Origin: Aminipila sp032051575
Lineage (GTDB): Bacteria; Bacillota; Clostridia; Peptostreptococcales; Anaerovoracaceae
Length of the DNA: 64,000 nt
Reading direction: 5' to 3'
Assembly (NCBI RefSeq): GCF_032051575.1
Contig: NZ_DAMBYD010000010.1
Coordinates: forward strand, 124,001-188,000
Made by a program: the position numbers and the translations under genes. The notes below the pieces were generated by a model that was not told the DNA's origin, did no database searches, and was given only the letters and a program-made list of their open reading frames with translations. Position 1 is the first letter of the stretch, and each line of letters opens with the position of its first letter. Positions 34,725 through 45,110 of this stretch are shown here, piece after piece.

Positions 34725-35744
34725 CTATTCCATTGATATTTTCATACTATCTGGCTCTTTACTAAATTCATAGCGAAACTCTTCCCCATTTGACTTTATA
34801 AATCCATTCTTACATGGCTCTAACCCTCTCTTTTCAATCTCTGTTTTTGCATATAGAGTATAATCAAAGTTGTCTCCAAGTATGGTATCAGGTTCTACAA
34901 TGCCATTCTTACTTGCAAGGATCTTTCCATACCTTTCAAGATTATCTTCCTTAGGAGCAAAATCATAGCAGTTTAGATTCTGCGAAATATCAAGGGCAAG
35001 GTCAAGTCTTGTGCAGCCTTCAAGCTCCATTGCTGACTCTAAATGCTCTGTAAAGAAAGCTCTCCCTTGTCCTTGCTCATCGCAAACATATCCAAAGTTA
35101 TTACCATCAGAGATTAATTCTTCTATGGAGTCATATTGTTCTGCCAGTTCTCTAATATTAGGGAATACACACTTTGCATCTAATAAAGCACATCTACTCC
35201 ACTTATTTGTACCAAGTGCATCTAAGGCTATTGCCATTTCATCAGGTTCTAAACTAGAAAATTCATAGTCAGGCAAGTTTATCCATACACCTTCAGGATA
35301 ATCTTTACTTCCCACTTTAATTTTTACAGTCCAATCATCCCCTGTCATCTCATCTAAATTTGTGCCATCATAGATTTGTTTGAGACTATTTCTTTGATAT
35401 ACATAGCCTTTATCCATAAATACCCCATTGAAATCTTCATGGTATTCACTACCAAGCTGCTTGATTTTAATAAAGGGAAGTATATCATCAGATGCACATT
35501 CCTTATGTCTTGCCACATATTCACCAAGAGATTTGTTGTCGATGGCTTTATAATGAAAATCAAATTTGCTCAACTGCTCTGTCAGATTAATTAAATCTGG
35601 TGCAGTTTTTACAGTTATAATCTTAATAGCACCTTCTAAAATATATTGTTCTTTGACTGACATTTCAGTAAATAGCTTATCAAGATATGCCTTTTCCTTT
35701 TCTGTGCCTTCAAGGTCTTTACATAGATAATTTAAGTTTTTCAA
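34725..35744 (-). CDS. ArdA-like / antirestriction-related ICE protein
   Basis: A 339-residue acidic protein. The N-terminal half (LINLTEQLSKFDFHYKAIDN, SLGEYVARHKECASDDILPF) resembles ArdA-type modules that mimic DNA. The C-terminal half (GVWINLPDYEFSSLEPDEMA; CVFPNIRELAEQYDSIEELI) is a conserved segment found in many Firmicute ICE proteins. If ArdA-like, it would block type I restriction after entry. The start is uncertain; TTG at 35742-35744 has AAAGGA nine bases upstream, while the in-frame ATG at 35768 has none. Confidence 0.5.
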   Translation of the reverse strand: MKNLNYLCKDLEGTEKEKAYLDKLFTEMSVKEQYILEGAIKIITVKTAPDLINLTEQLSKFDFHYKAIDNKSLGEYVARHKECASDDILPFIKIKQLGSEYHEDFNGVFMDKGYVYQRNSLKQIYDGTNLDEMTGDDWTVKIKVGSKDYPEGVWINLPDYEFSSLEPDEMAIALDALGTNKWSRCALLDAKCVFPNIRELAEQYDSIEELISDGNNFGYVCDEQGQGRAFFTEHLESAMELEGCTRLDLALDISQNLNCYDFAPKEDNLERYGKILASKNGIVEPDTILGDNFDYTLYAKTEIEKRGLEPCKNGFIKSNGEEFRYEFSKEPDSMKISME

Positions 35745-35916
35745 TAAAACACGTCCTTTCTTTTTCATTTCATAAATGATAGTGGAATTAATTGATTTAG
35801 CATGGTAAAATGTATGTAATAAAATTTACCAATAAAATATTAGTGTATCAAAGTTCAGTAGTTTCTTGTGGTAACTGTTTTACTTAATAACATCTAAATT
35901 GAAAGGAAAATAATTT

Positions 35917-36195
35917 ATGAAGAATGTGAAGATAATATCTTTAATTTTATTAGCAGTTTGCGTTATGATTACTGCCGATTTAGGCTATAATTTTCTCTCT
36001 AGTTTAATTCCAGAGTTGAATGATGGAATTGCTATAAGAGGTATATTAGCTCCTTTAATATTTGGCGATAGAAATTGGTCAACAGCAAACTTTTTTAATG
36101 TATTTTCTATCTCCCTTTGGATTACATTAGGGATTTTTATAGAAAATATACTTTTATCAATTTTTACTATTAAAAGGCAACACATAATAAAATGA
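35917..36195 (+). CDS. Small two-helix membrane protein, opposite strand
   Basis: A 92-residue protein with two predicted membrane segments (about 6-24 and 60-84) and a basic tail. AAAGGA lies 10 bp before the ATG, and a terminator follows at 36225-36271, so it looks like a real single-gene unit on the strand opposite to its neighbours. It separates two ArdA-type genes. Function unknown. Confidence 0.5.
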   Translation: MKNVKIISLILLAVCVMITADLGYNFLSSLIPELNDGIAIRGILAPLIFGDRNWSTANFFNVFSISLWITLGIFIENILLSIFTIKRQHIIK

Positions 36196-36224
36196 ATACT
36201 TTGCCTTATGCAATAAAACTAACT

Positions 36225-36271
36225 ATGCCAATTTATTCTACTATTTAGAGTGGTTTGGCATCTTATTTTTT
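36225..36271 (+). terminator. Terminator of the 35.9-kb small membrane gene
   Basis: ATGCCAA (36225-36231) pairs with TTGGCAT (36255-36261), followed by CTTATTTTTT on the plus strand. The loop is long (23 nt), so this is a weaker prediction. Confidence 0.5.
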
Positions 36272-36330
36272 AGTTCGTTCTCATCTCCGTTCATTTTTAC
36301 TAATCAATTAATTTGTTTCTGAAATAATTC

Positions 36331-36627
36331 TCATAAACTCATTCCTCCCATACCTTGTGATTGCTCTTTTGAAGGCTCATCTGACTCTTTCATCTCTTCT
36401 TCCTGCGGACGAGATAACACTTTGAAATTATCTTCTCCAGGAATAAGACCAAGACCTCTACCATTATCCCATTTCATGTGTATGGTTCCAATGTCATCTA
36501 CCCCTATTACTGTTCCCTTTGTACCTTTTTCAACACCTTGCACATCATCCATTGTTGAAATTAATTCAATTCGTGTGCCTACAGGATAGCCGTTCTTAAT
36601 TCTTTCTACCTGATTCCTATTATTCAA
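36331..36627 (-). CDS. DUF4314 family protein
   Basis: A 98-residue protein with the family's core GTRIELISTMDDVQGVEKGT and KGTVIGVDDIGTIHMKWDNG, which has the look of an SH3-like barrel, and an acidic tail. DUF4314 proteins travel with ICEs; their role is unknown. It starts at TTG (36625-36627) with GGGAGG eight bases upstream, inside the end of the upstream ArdA-type gene, so the two are coupled. Confidence 0.75.
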   Translation of the reverse strand: MNNRNQVERIKNGYPVGTRIELISTMDDVQGVEKGTKGTVIGVDDIGTIHMKWDNGRGLGLIPGEDNFKVLSRPQEEEMKESDEPSKEQSQGMGGMSL

Positions 36628-38290
36628 ATTTCATGCCTCCCATTTTTTGATTTTCTTCTATACCCATTTCTTCAGCTGTTTTAATAAACCAGTTATCGCT
36701 GTTCCAAAAGCTAACATATATATCTCCCATTTCAGTACTAATTTCTCTCTGCTCAAAACACTCTGACCAGCCATCAGATGCCTGACCAGTTATATTATCT
36801 TTAATCTTTTCAAGCTCCTTTGGAGTCAATTCGTCATTTAAAGTAAGAACAGCTACCCCCATTAGTTCTCCTTCTACGAGTTCAACAGAAAACACATACT
36901 TTGATACTTTTGCATTCACACTGTCATGGTCATCATAATATCTCATCAGACCTCTTTGATCTTCTTCTGGAAGATTGTTTTCTTCTATTTCCTTTAGGAT
37001 TACATCTAGATATTCAACTACTTCAGCATTTGAAATTTCCTGTGGTTCATTTGCATATTCTTTATAACCATATTCATTTTCTATATCATAGGTAGTTATT
37101 CTAAGAGGCATATACAGTTTTAAGGTTTTCAATTCTTCTTGTTCAGGAAATACCATTCCTAGACTTTCAAACAATAAATTGGCAAGTTTTTGATTATATC
37201 CATGGTAAGTGATATATCCTTTCTCTGAAAACGCTCCAAATTCATGTGCCATTTTCTCCTGTCCATATCTTTTAAAATCAATGTATTCTTCAAGATTTGA
37301 ATCATATTCAAAATGACCTGAGTCACAAATCATATATCTGCCATAGCTTTCTACGCTATGGATACCATCAAATAGTTCAAATTCATACATAGAGTCTGCT
37401 AGTGCAAAGATTTCATCAACAGTTCGAGGTTTAACATAGTCCATAAGTTTTTCAAAATATTCTATATCTCGGTTACCCATTTCCTTATAGTACTTTGCTA
37501 AATTATTTAAATTGTCTATCTTAACTAATGGTGTTTTATCATCAGAAACAATTTCCAATATTTTTTCAGAGAAGTTATGGCTATCAATTGTAACTTCACA
37601 ATCATGTAAGTAAGGTGTTTCCAATCTCATCAGTGCCTTTTCAATTTCAACATCAGAACAAGGAAGATAGATAAATTCATTCGCACCTTTTGAGGTAAGC
37701 TGTATTGTTGCCACAGTTTCTTTCCAATGATATGGTGGAAGCTGCTTGCCATTATATATTTGCTCTGGTACATTTGAATTTTTATATAAGACTCCATAAG
37801 GAGTAATTCTAGAATTAGGATTGTTTTTTATTACCTCCATTGCAAAGGCTCCACCATCAAGTTCTTCTAATTCTCTAGTAGCTACTGCTTGCTTTTCTGA
37901 TAGATATAAATCCTTTCCTACAGTTTCCAGATTATTAAAGTCACTTACAAGGCTATAGCAATGAGTATTAAAGCTCAGATTGATTAACTCTGCTATTGTT
38001 TTGGAATTTTCTGCAAAGGCTGAAGCAAAAAACACTTTTCTTTCCTTTGTATCGAAACTATCCATCCTCTTAAATAAGAAATTTAATTCATCGATATTGC
38101 ACTCTTTACCTTTTAGAACTTCATTGATATCTGGATCATAAACTACTTCTTCAATATAGCAGTTGGGAACAGTTGAATTTTCAAGCTCCAGCTGATTATA
38201 TACCTTTGATATTTCATTTTCCTCATAAGGGAAATTAAACATAAATGACTCATCTTCTTTTCTGTCGATTCTTTTTAATCTAATTAGCAT
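36620..38290 (-). CDS. ArdA-like antirestriction protein, large
   Basis: A 556-residue acidic protein. CNIDELNFLFKRMDSFDTKE and TIAELINLSFNTHCYSLVSD match the helical ArdA module, followed by PNSRITPYGVLYKN and the YLPCSDVEIEKALMRLETP segment of the long ICE versions. Negative charge over the whole chain fits DNA mimicry of restriction and anti-restriction proteins. It would protect the incoming ICE. AGGAG lies upstream of the ATG. Together with the 34.7-kb protein, it gives the element two such genes. Confidence 0.6.
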   Translation of the reverse strand: MLIRLKRIDRKEDESFMFNFPYEENEISKVYNQLELENSTVPNCYIEEVVYDPDINEVLKGKECNIDELNFLFKRMDSFDTKERKVFFASAFAENSKTIAELINLSFNTHCYSLVSDFNNLETVGKDLYLSEKQAVATRELEELDGGAFAMEVIKNNPNSRITPYGVLYKNSNVPEQIYNGKQLPPYHWKETVATIQLTSKGANEFIYLPCSDVEIEKALMRLETPYLHDCEVTIDSHNFSEKILEIVSDDKTPLVKIDNLNNLAKYYKEMGNRDIEYFEKLMDYVKPRTVDEIFALADSMYEFELFDGIHSVESYGRYMICDSGHFEYDSNLEEYIDFKRYGQEKMAHEFGAFSEKGYITYHGYNQKLANLLFESLGMVFPEQEELKTLKLYMPLRITTYDIENEYGYKEYANEPQEISNAEVVEYLDVILKEIEENNLPEEDQRGLMRYYDDHDSVNAKVSKYVFSVELVEGELMGVAVLTLNDELTPKELEKIKDNITGQASDGWSECFEQREISTEMGDIYVSFWNSDNWFIKTAEEMGIEENQKMGGMKFE

Positions 38291-38304
38291 ATCTCTCCTC
38301 CATC

Positions 38305-38994
38305 CTATCTTTTAATTGAAAACACATCTGCACCATACTTTGCAATTAATGATGCGTTGATTATTATCTTAAATCCAGTATCATCAATGAGTTCTCTATC
38401 TGCTATCTCGCTGATCTTTATATATTCTTTTCCTATCGATATAGTTTTTGCTGTTTGGTATAGGGCATAGCCTTCTGTACTGATTTGTCTAAGATGTATC
38501 TGTGAAAAATCAAATCCATTTAAGCAGACTGCATTCTCCGAGATATTCCACAGTACCTCATCAGCAGTAAGAAGAAATATTACTGCAAGGTAGCTTGGTG
38601 ACCTTTCCCATATTTCAATATCTTGCATACAATGTAGTTGATAAAATCTTTCCTTGTGGTTATGATTTAAAAATAGTTCACCAGTAAATCTATTGCTAAG
38701 TAATTTTAATCTTTCTTTTAGAGAATAATTTTTTATTCTTCCAAAGCAATCTGTTATCAGATCTATATATTCAACTTCATCTGCCTCTAGTTTTTCTTTG
38801 AAACAAAAGCAGTCATTAGGTTTACCTCTGCTTTTAACATTTTTTACACAACCATTACAAATCTTAATACCTCCTTCACAATTAAAATGATTATTAATGA
38901 CTATTCCACTTCTTCTTTGAGGGAAATTAGGTGCCAGCATCATCAGCTGCTCTACCCCTCCTAGTGATGTACCATACATGAAATATCTTGACAT
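38305..38994 (-). CDS. Conserved ICE hypothetical protein with cysteine motif
   Basis: A 229-residue protein. CNGCVKNVKSRGKPNDCFCF near residues 46-66 has a zinc-finger-like spacing; the rest includes EIWERSPSYLAVIFLLTADE and helical segments. I have seen similar unnamed proteins beside ArdA-like genes of clostridial ICEs. GGACTGAGAACA precedes the ATG. It is the first gene of an operon running through 36.3 kb. A DNA-binding or regulatory role is plausible from the cysteines. Not shown. Confidence 0.5.
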   Translation of the reverse strand: MSRYFMYGTSLGGVEQLMMLAPNFPQRRSGIVINNHFNCEGGIKICNGCVKNVKSRGKPNDCFCFKEKLEADEVEYIDLITDCFGRIKNYSLKERLKLLSNRFTGELFLNHNHKERFYQLHCMQDIEIWERSPSYLAVIFLLTADEVLWNISENAVCLNGFDFSQIHLRQISTEGYALYQTAKTISIGKEYIKISEIADRELIDDTGFKIIINASLIAKYGADVFSIKR

Positions 38995-39408
38995 TGTTCT
39001 CAGTCCTTTCTTCTTACTTTTGAAATAAAAAAAGGCGAAGACTATCGATCATAAGTTGACCGAAGACTTCGCCTCTTTGGGTTTCTTTATTTAGTTTTAG
39101 TTTTAGATTTATATAAAACAAAAACACCAAGATTTTTATATCTCAGTGCTGTTGAAGTTTTTGCATGTTATTGTTAGTATAAAAGATATGACATTTTCTA
39201 CTAATGGAATATAACCTAATACTTTGGTTAGAAATCAACTATTCTTTTCTGACAATCAAATAATTTGTGTTTTCACAATATTATATTAACATCAGGTAGA
39301 CCTTTATTTTGATTTCGAATCTGTAAGACTTCAATCTAATCGCATTTGTTAAACCCCATAAATCAAGAGTAGCTACGTTTTTTTCAATTTTAGCCATTTG
39401 CACAATAA
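38995..39408. other. Intergenic region with a minus-strand terminator
   Basis: On the minus strand, AGGCGAAG and CTTCGCCT (39033-39040, 39067-39074) form a stem followed by seven Ts (39026-39032). This separates the metal cargo from the ICE core downstream. The remainder, about 39080-39400, is AT-rich with no convincing ORF. It may hold the promoter of the 38.3-39.0-kb operon, but I see no clear -35/-10 pair. Confidence 0.6.
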
Positions 39409-39888
<480 letters not shown>

Positions 39889-40103
39889 TTACATAACCTC
39901 CATATCTTTTAAACCATCTAATTCAAGGTCATATACCAACCAATTTTCATTTATAGTTTTAAATTTCTGCCCTTGTGCAGGCTTCCATTGTCTTAGGCCT
40001 TAATTTTCATTTGCCTTTAAAAAGTTTCATTTTGTAATTTATACCCCTTGATTGTCTCATCAATTATCGGTATCAAACAAGGGGGGTGAATAGGAAAAAT
40101 AGT
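39889..40103 (-). other. Spacer with a short relic ORF and a hairpin
   Basis: A 36-codon open frame on the minus strand (reading QWKPAQGQKFKTINENWLVY then DLELDGLKDMEVM) ends in TAA just ahead of the CopZ-like start. It has no start codon, so it may be the remnant of a larger gene. A CCCCTTG/CAAGGGG inverted repeat lies at 40044-40050 and 40078-40084, with ATTG/CAAT inside. It may stop transcription of the ATPase, but has no T-run. Confidence 0.4.
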
Positions 40104-41948
40104 TTATAGATTCTTTACATTCAAAGCTCTAAAAGCATTTAATACTGCGATGATAGTTACACCTACATCTGCAAATATAGCTGCCCACATAGTAGTTATT
40201 CCAAAAGCACTCAAAATAAGAACAATTATTTTTATTCCAATTGCAAATACTATGTTTTGATGTGCAATTTTTAGTGTCTTTTTAGAAATCTTCATTGCAG
40301 TAGCAATTTTCGATGGCTCATCAGTCATAATTACAATATCAGCAGCTTCAATGGCCGCATCAGAACCTAAACCACCCATTGCTATTCCAATGTCTGCACG
40401 AGCTAATACAGGCGCATCATTGATTCCGTCACCAACAAAAGCAAGTTTACCTTTTGTAGATTTTTGCGAAAATAATTCTTCTAGTTTTTCAACTTTGTCT
40501 GCTGGCAACAGTTCTGCATAAACCTTATCAACACCAAGCTCTTTAGCAACCTTTGAACCAACACTTTTATTATCACCTGTCAACATAACTATTTGTTTAA
40601 TATTAGCTGCCTTAAGTTCCTTGATTGCTTGTGCTGAATCTGGCTTTACCTCATCGGCAATTACAATGTAACCTATATATTTGTTATTAACAGCAACATG
40701 TACAGCAGTACCGATCAGCTCTCCCTTGAAATAAGGGATATCCATCATTTTCATAAGTTTGATATTTCCTGCCATAACCTTTTTGCCATCTACTGTTGCA
40801 ATAACACCATGACCTGATATCTCTTCTACATCTGAAATACGTCCATTGTCTATTTCTTTGCCATATGCACGTTTCAGTGAAAGTGAAATCGGATGATTGG
40901 AATAGCTTTCCACATATGCAGTTAATTCTAGTAGCTCTTCTTTGGAAACTCCTTCTGGATGAATTTCCTGTACATTAAATACACCTTTCGTTAGTGTTCC
41001 AGTTTTATCAAAAACAACAATTTCAGTTTCTGCTAATGCCTCTAAATAGTTACTACCCTTGACTAAAATACCTTTTTTTGAGGCTCCACCTATTCCACCG
41101 AAGAAACTCAAAGGAATTGAAATAACTAAAGCACACGGACAGGATACCACAAGGAATGCTAGTGCTCTATATATCCAATCACTAAAAGTCGCCCCGTCTA
41201 TAACAAGAGGCGGTATAATAGCTAGAAAAACTGCGATTATAACCACAACCGGTGTATAATATCTCGCAAACTTCGTAATAAATTGTTCTGAATTGGATTT
41301 TTTACTACTTGCATTTTCAACTAAATCAAGAATTTTACTTACAGTAGATTCTCCAAATTCCTTGGTAACCTCTGCTGTAATAACTCCATTAATGTTGATG
41401 CACCCACTTAGGATATCACTTCCAACTTCTACTTCACGAGGAATAGATTCGCCTGTTAGTGCCGATGTATCAATCATTGAACTTCCCTCAATTACCTTGC
41501 CATCAAGAGGAATTTTTTCTCCTGCTTTAATTACAATAATATCTCCAATTTGTACTTCATCTGGGTCAACTTTGACAAGTTCATCGCCTTTTTTAACATT
41601 TGCATAATCTGGTCGAATATCCATAAGGCTTGCAATTGACTTTCTCGACTTGCCAACTGCATAGCTTTGAAACAGTTCTCCAACTTGATAAAACAGCATA
41701 ACTGCAACACCTTCAGGATACTCACCAATAAAAAATGCACCAATTGTTGCAATACTCATTAAAAAGTTTTCATCGAAAACTTGACCTTTAAAAATATTTT
41801 TTACAGCTCTTTTTACAACATCTCCACCTACAATAATGTAACTTATTATAAAGAGAGCAATCTGTAACCATTCATTATTAAAATTAATAATTGCTGCTGC
41901 AACTAACACGGCTGCACCAATTATTATTCGCCACAATCGTTTCTTCAT
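40104..41948 (-). CDS. Heavy-metal P1B-type ATPase without HMA domain
   Basis: A 614-residue efflux pump. CPC at 270-272 in the sixth membrane segment, DKTGT at 314-318 (phosphorylated Asp), NHPISLS and GDGINDAPVLARADIGIAMG confirm a P1B pump; the TGESIP loop is at about 164. The usual N-terminal HMA domain is missing and is supplied as the separate 73-residue protein encoded just upstream. The CPC motif and neighbouring CadC-like regulator suggest Cd/Zn/Pb rather than copper, but the CopZ-like gene downstream leaves room for doubt. Confidence 0.85.
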   Translation of the reverse strand: MKKRLWRIIIGAAVLVAAAIINFNNEWLQIALFIISYIIVGGDVVKRAVKNIFKGQVFDENFLMSIATIGAFFIGEYPEGVAVMLFYQVGELFQSYAVGKSRKSIASLMDIRPDYANVKKGDELVKVDPDEVQIGDIIVIKAGEKIPLDGKVIEGSSMIDTSALTGESIPREVEVGSDILSGCININGVITAEVTKEFGESTVSKILDLVENASSKKSNSEQFITKFARYYTPVVVIIAVFLAIIPPLVIDGATFSDWIYRALAFLVVSCPCALVISIPLSFFGGIGGASKKGILVKGSNYLEALAETEIVVFDKTGTLTKGVFNVQEIHPEGVSKEELLELTAYVESYSNHPISLSLKRAYGKEIDNGRISDVEEISGHGVIATVDGKKVMAGNIKLMKMMDIPYFKGELIGTAVHVAVNNKYIGYIVIADEVKPDSAQAIKELKAANIKQIVMLTGDNKSVGSKVAKELGVDKVYAELLPADKVEKLEELFSQKSTKGKLAFVGDGINDAPVLARADIGIAMGGLGSDAAIEAADIVIMTDEPSKIATAMKISKKTLKIAHQNIVFAIGIKIIVLILSAFGITTMWAAIFADVGVTIIAVLNAFRALNVKNL

Positions 41949-41962
41949 TTTTGCATACCCCC

Positions 41963-42184
41963 TTATACCCTTTTCATAATAGTATCAGGTTCAATTTTTT
42001 TAACTATTTTTTCAGCCTCTGCTATTATTGTAGGCATTTTTTCATCCTCACCATCAATAACAAGTTTTGTGGTCATAAAGTTAACAGTAGCTTCTTTCAC
42101 TCCATCAAGCTCATTAATAGCCTTTTCCATTTTTGCCGCGCAATTTGCACAATCTAAACCTTCAAGTATAAATTTCTTTTTCAT
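41963..42184 (-). CDS. Stand-alone HMA metallochaperone-like protein
   Basis: A 73-residue heavy-metal-associated domain with the metal motif LDCANCAAKME (CxxC at about 10-13). It starts at 42184 with AGGAGG upstream and ends 15 bp before the P-type ATPase, which lacks this domain. It should hand metal to the pump. Split HMA-plus-ATPase pairs occur in clostridia. Confidence 0.8.
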   Translation of the reverse strand: MKKKFILEGLDCANCAAKMEKAINELDGVKEATVNFMTTKLVIDGEDEKMPTIIAEAEKIVKKIEPDTIMKRV

Positions 42185-42329
42185 TATTAAATCCTCCTAA
42201 ATATTATTTGTAATTTTATTTTGAATACTACAAGTCTTTTTCAAATTTTCTTGAAGCATTGCTCATTTGATATGAAGACTTAAATATCTGCCCAAATATC
42301 TTCAAAAAATATTCTATTCTACCGCATTA

Positions 42330-42698
42330 CTACTTCTCGTTGATATGAATTAGACCTTGGTCAAATATTTCTCTTACATGATCATCAACTAATGAATAAT
42401 ATACTACTTTGCCTTCTTTTCTGTTTTTCACTAAATTAGCTTGTTTTAAGACTCTCAGCTGATGGGAAATTGCTGATTGTGTCATGTTAAGTAATACAGC
42501 GATATCACAAACACACATTTCAGCTTCATGTAAAGCCCATAGTATCCTGATTCGTGTTGAATCTCCAAATACTTTAAATAATTCTGCTAGATCGTAAAGG
42601 CTTTCTTCTTGAGGCATTTTATCTCTAACTTGATTTACAATATCCTCATGAATTACATTGCAGTCACATCTTTCAATTAAATTAAATTTTTCAGTCAT
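42330..42698 (-). CDS. ArsR/SmtB-family metal-responsive repressor (CadC-like)
   Basis: A 122-residue winged-helix repressor. LAELFKVFGDSTRIRILWAL and MTQSAISHQLRVLKQANLV are the ArsR fold with the recognition helix. C-x-C (ERCDCNV) near residue 11-13 and CVCD in helix alpha-4 (ELCVCD-like, here MCVCDIAVLL) are CadC-type metal ligands. It would be released by Cd, Pb or Zn to open the HMA-pump operon. A palindrome upstream fits its operator. GAGGTG precedes the ATG. Confidence 0.85.
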   Translation of the reverse strand: MTEKFNLIERCDCNVIHEDIVNQVRDKMPQEESLYDLAELFKVFGDSTRIRILWALHEAEMCVCDIAVLLNMTQSAISHQLRVLKQANLVKNRKEGKVVYYSLVDDHVREIFDQGLIHINEK

Positions 42699-42723
42699 AT
42701 TATCACCTCTTTTTTAAACATTT

Positions 42724-42792
42724 CGTATGAATACTTGAACAAGCATTCATACGTTGTGTATTTATTATATTATTATTTTTCTCATATGTCAA
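42724..42792 (-). promoter_or_regulatory. Promoter and ArsR-type operator of the metal operon
   Basis: Minus strand: TTGACA (42787-42792), 17-bp spacer, TATAAT (42764-42769). Just downstream, a 30-bp inverted repeat (42724-42753, CGTATGAAT...ATTCATACG, 13 of 14 arm positions paired) is the form of an ArsR/SmtB operator. A second related TGAGCATTTATTCA element starts about 42802. Confidence 0.8.
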
Positions 42793-43260
42793 TAGTTATA
42801 TGAGCATTTATTCAAGTGTTTTTTAATAACTGAATTGAAACATCTAAAAACACCTGCTTACGATAATAGTACTATAAAAGGGTGCTTTCAATACAAACGT
42901 TTTTTGAAAAATAATTATTGTAGGTTCTAAAATAGTTTGAAATAAAATTTCAAAAAGAATAAAAAACTATAGTGGCAGCTGTTTCAAAACAACTACCACT
43001 ACATTAGATTAGATTATATAAAATTCTTATCAACCCTGAGGATTATTTCTCCCTCTTTCTGAGCCATCAATTTTTCCACCTTTAGGGTGTCACAACTCAA
43101 TTTACCCTATGTCATCTATAAATCACCCTAAAAATAGGGGTCAAAAAACGGTGTTTTTAGTCTCGTTTTTTGCTCCAAAATCACCCTCAAACCACTATAT
43201 GTTGTGGTCAACTTCTACTTTTTGCCTTCTGAACCACAATACGTCATCAGAATTATACTC
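42793..43260. other. Intergenic region with terminator and possible relic of a recombinase end
   Basis: A 15-bp stem (42970-42984 with 42987-43001) on the minus strand is followed by TAGTTTTTT, so it terminates transcription of the recombinase operon. About 43031-43075 in the minus strand reads G-G-K-I-D-G-S-E-R-G-R-N-N-P-Q-G-stop. It resembles the tail of a recombinase and may be a relic. The stretch 43085-43250 has repeated motifs such as CACCCT and GGTGT but no ORF. Confidence 0.45.
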
Positions 43261-44955
43261 TCAACGTGGGTTGTCCTCTTGATAGGTACACTTTTTATTC
43301 CCAGTCTTTTTCTTCATTTTACTTGGTGGTTTATGCCCATCTATTTTTGTATTTAATCCTGTTTTAAAGATAAAAGTTAGCATATAAGGATCAGGGATTC
43401 CATCTTCATTATGTCCTCCTATCACTACCTCTTCGACTACAGTCTTAAACACATCTCCATCAAATTCTGTTAATGGCTCTTTGTTTTTAAATATTTTCTT
43501 AAAGTCTGAAAGCCTTTCTTTTATCGCCTTTTCTTCACCTTGGACTGTATCCAATTCTATTCGTTCTGTTTTTAATTCCTTTAAGGTTTTGATTAACTGT
43601 CCGTATTTTTCTTCATAAGTTATTTTATCAATCTTATCTTCTAAATGCAAATCTATTAACTTACTTATTTTTATCTCAGTACTGTTAATTTCAGCGTTCA
43701 GCTTATTGATACGCTTTTTATTATCCTTTGATTGTAATCCTTCTTCCACATTGTTTAGAAATTCCTCTACCACAGTTTTATTATCCGTACAGAGAATATT
43801 GAAAGCCTTAACAAATGCATTCTCAATAATGGTTTCTTCTACTGCTTTACATTCAGGACAGTTCTTCTTGCCTTTGCGAATTGCTGTAACACAGGACCAC
43901 ACATCTTTCTGATTATCACTCCCACTGTGCCACCTTCTCCTTGTGATATTTCCACCACAGTATCCACACTTCAACAAACTGCTAAAGGTATATTTCAGAC
44001 TGTATTTATTCTGCCTACCTTGATTAAAATTCTTACTTCTTTTGCTTAATATTTCTTGTGCCTTATCAAATTGTTCTCTTGAAATAATTGGTTCATGATG
44101 ATTCTCTATATAATACTTTTTGGATTCACCAAAATTATCAAGCCTTCGTTTACTAATTGGATCTACGGTAAAGCTTTTTCCCATTAAGATATCACCTTTA
44201 TATTTTTCGTTTTTAACAATTCCTCGAACAGAAGTATCCACCCACTCTGTATTGCCTTTCTTAGTTACTGCTCCCATAGCAGTAAGTTCCTGTGCTATAA
44301 CAAAACAACCAACACCCTCTGTATAGCGATCAAATATGTATCTAACAGTTTTTGATTCTTCCTCATTAATGGAAATACTTTTTGATTCCTTATCGTAATC
44401 ATAGCCTAAACAACCTTGATATCCTACTAGTTCCCCACGTTCCATTTTCATTTCAAGACCCTTTTTGGTATTAGCAGAAAGGGATTCACTTTCCTGCTGT
44501 GCAAGGGAACTTAAGATTGTAAGTAGCACTTCTCCATTCATGGTTAAGGTATTGATATTCTCTTTTTCAAAAACAATTGCCACATTCTCATCTTTTAACA
44601 GCCTCACATATTTTAAAGTATCCATTGTATTTCTTGCAAACCTTGAAATACTCTTTGTAATAATAATGTCAATTAATCCTTTGCTAGCGTCTGAAATCAT
44701 CCTTTGAAATTCATCACGATTATCAGATTGAGTTCCTGAAATTCCTGAATCAGCGTAAATATCTACGAATTCCCATTCTTTATTCTGCTTGATAAGGTTT
44801 TTATAATGTATCACTTGGGATTTATAGCTGTTCATCTGCTCATCTGAATCAGTACTTACTCTGCAGTAAGCAGCTACACGCATTTTATTAATTAATTTAC
44901 CTGTTGTTCGATTAATTTTTTCTTTCTGTGCTTCAATAATATGTACTTTACTCAT
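43261..44955 (-). CDS. Large serine recombinase (integrase/excisionase of the element)
   Basis: A 564-residue protein. The resolvase domain begins RVAAYCRVSTDSDEQ with the catalytic serine at about S34, then GISGTQSDNRDEFQRMI and ITKSISRFARNTMDTL. A recombinase domain, a zinc ribbon (CGYCGGNITRR...CPEC) and a coiled-coil tail follow. Such enzymes (TndX/TnpX type) integrate and excise conjugative elements between short att sites. AAAGAAAGGTTGG precedes the ATG. It is the only intact integrase in the window. Confidence 0.9.
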   Translation of the reverse strand: MSKVHIIEAQKEKINRTTGKLINKMRVAAYCRVSTDSDEQMNSYKSQVIHYKNLIKQNKEWEFVDIYADSGISGTQSDNRDEFQRMISDASKGLIDIIITKSISRFARNTMDTLKYVRLLKDENVAIVFEKENINTLTMNGEVLLTILSSLAQQESESLSANTKKGLEMKMERGELVGYQGCLGYDYDKESKSISINEEESKTVRYIFDRYTEGVGCFVIAQELTAMGAVTKKGNTEWVDTSVRGIVKNEKYKGDILMGKSFTVDPISKRRLDNFGESKKYYIENHHEPIISREQFDKAQEILSKRSKNFNQGRQNKYSLKYTFSSLLKCGYCGGNITRRRWHSGSDNQKDVWSCVTAIRKGKKNCPECKAVEETIIENAFVKAFNILCTDNKTVVEEFLNNVEEGLQSKDNKKRINKLNAEINSTEIKISKLIDLHLEDKIDKITYEEKYGQLIKTLKELKTERIELDTVQGEEKAIKERLSDFKKIFKNKEPLTEFDGDVFKTVVEEVVIGGHNEDGIPDPYMLTFIFKTGLNTKIDGHKPPSKMKKKTGNKKCTYQEDNPR

Positions 44956-45110
44956 TCTCTCACCAACCTTTCTTTGTACTTTAATCTAACATCACAAGGA
45001 TTATAGATAGAAGATTTTTCATAGTCAAGCTAATTATCTGACAACTGCTAATAAAGATTGAAACCTATGCTTACCCTATAAAATCATAAGGTAGCACGGA
45101 TTCTATAGGT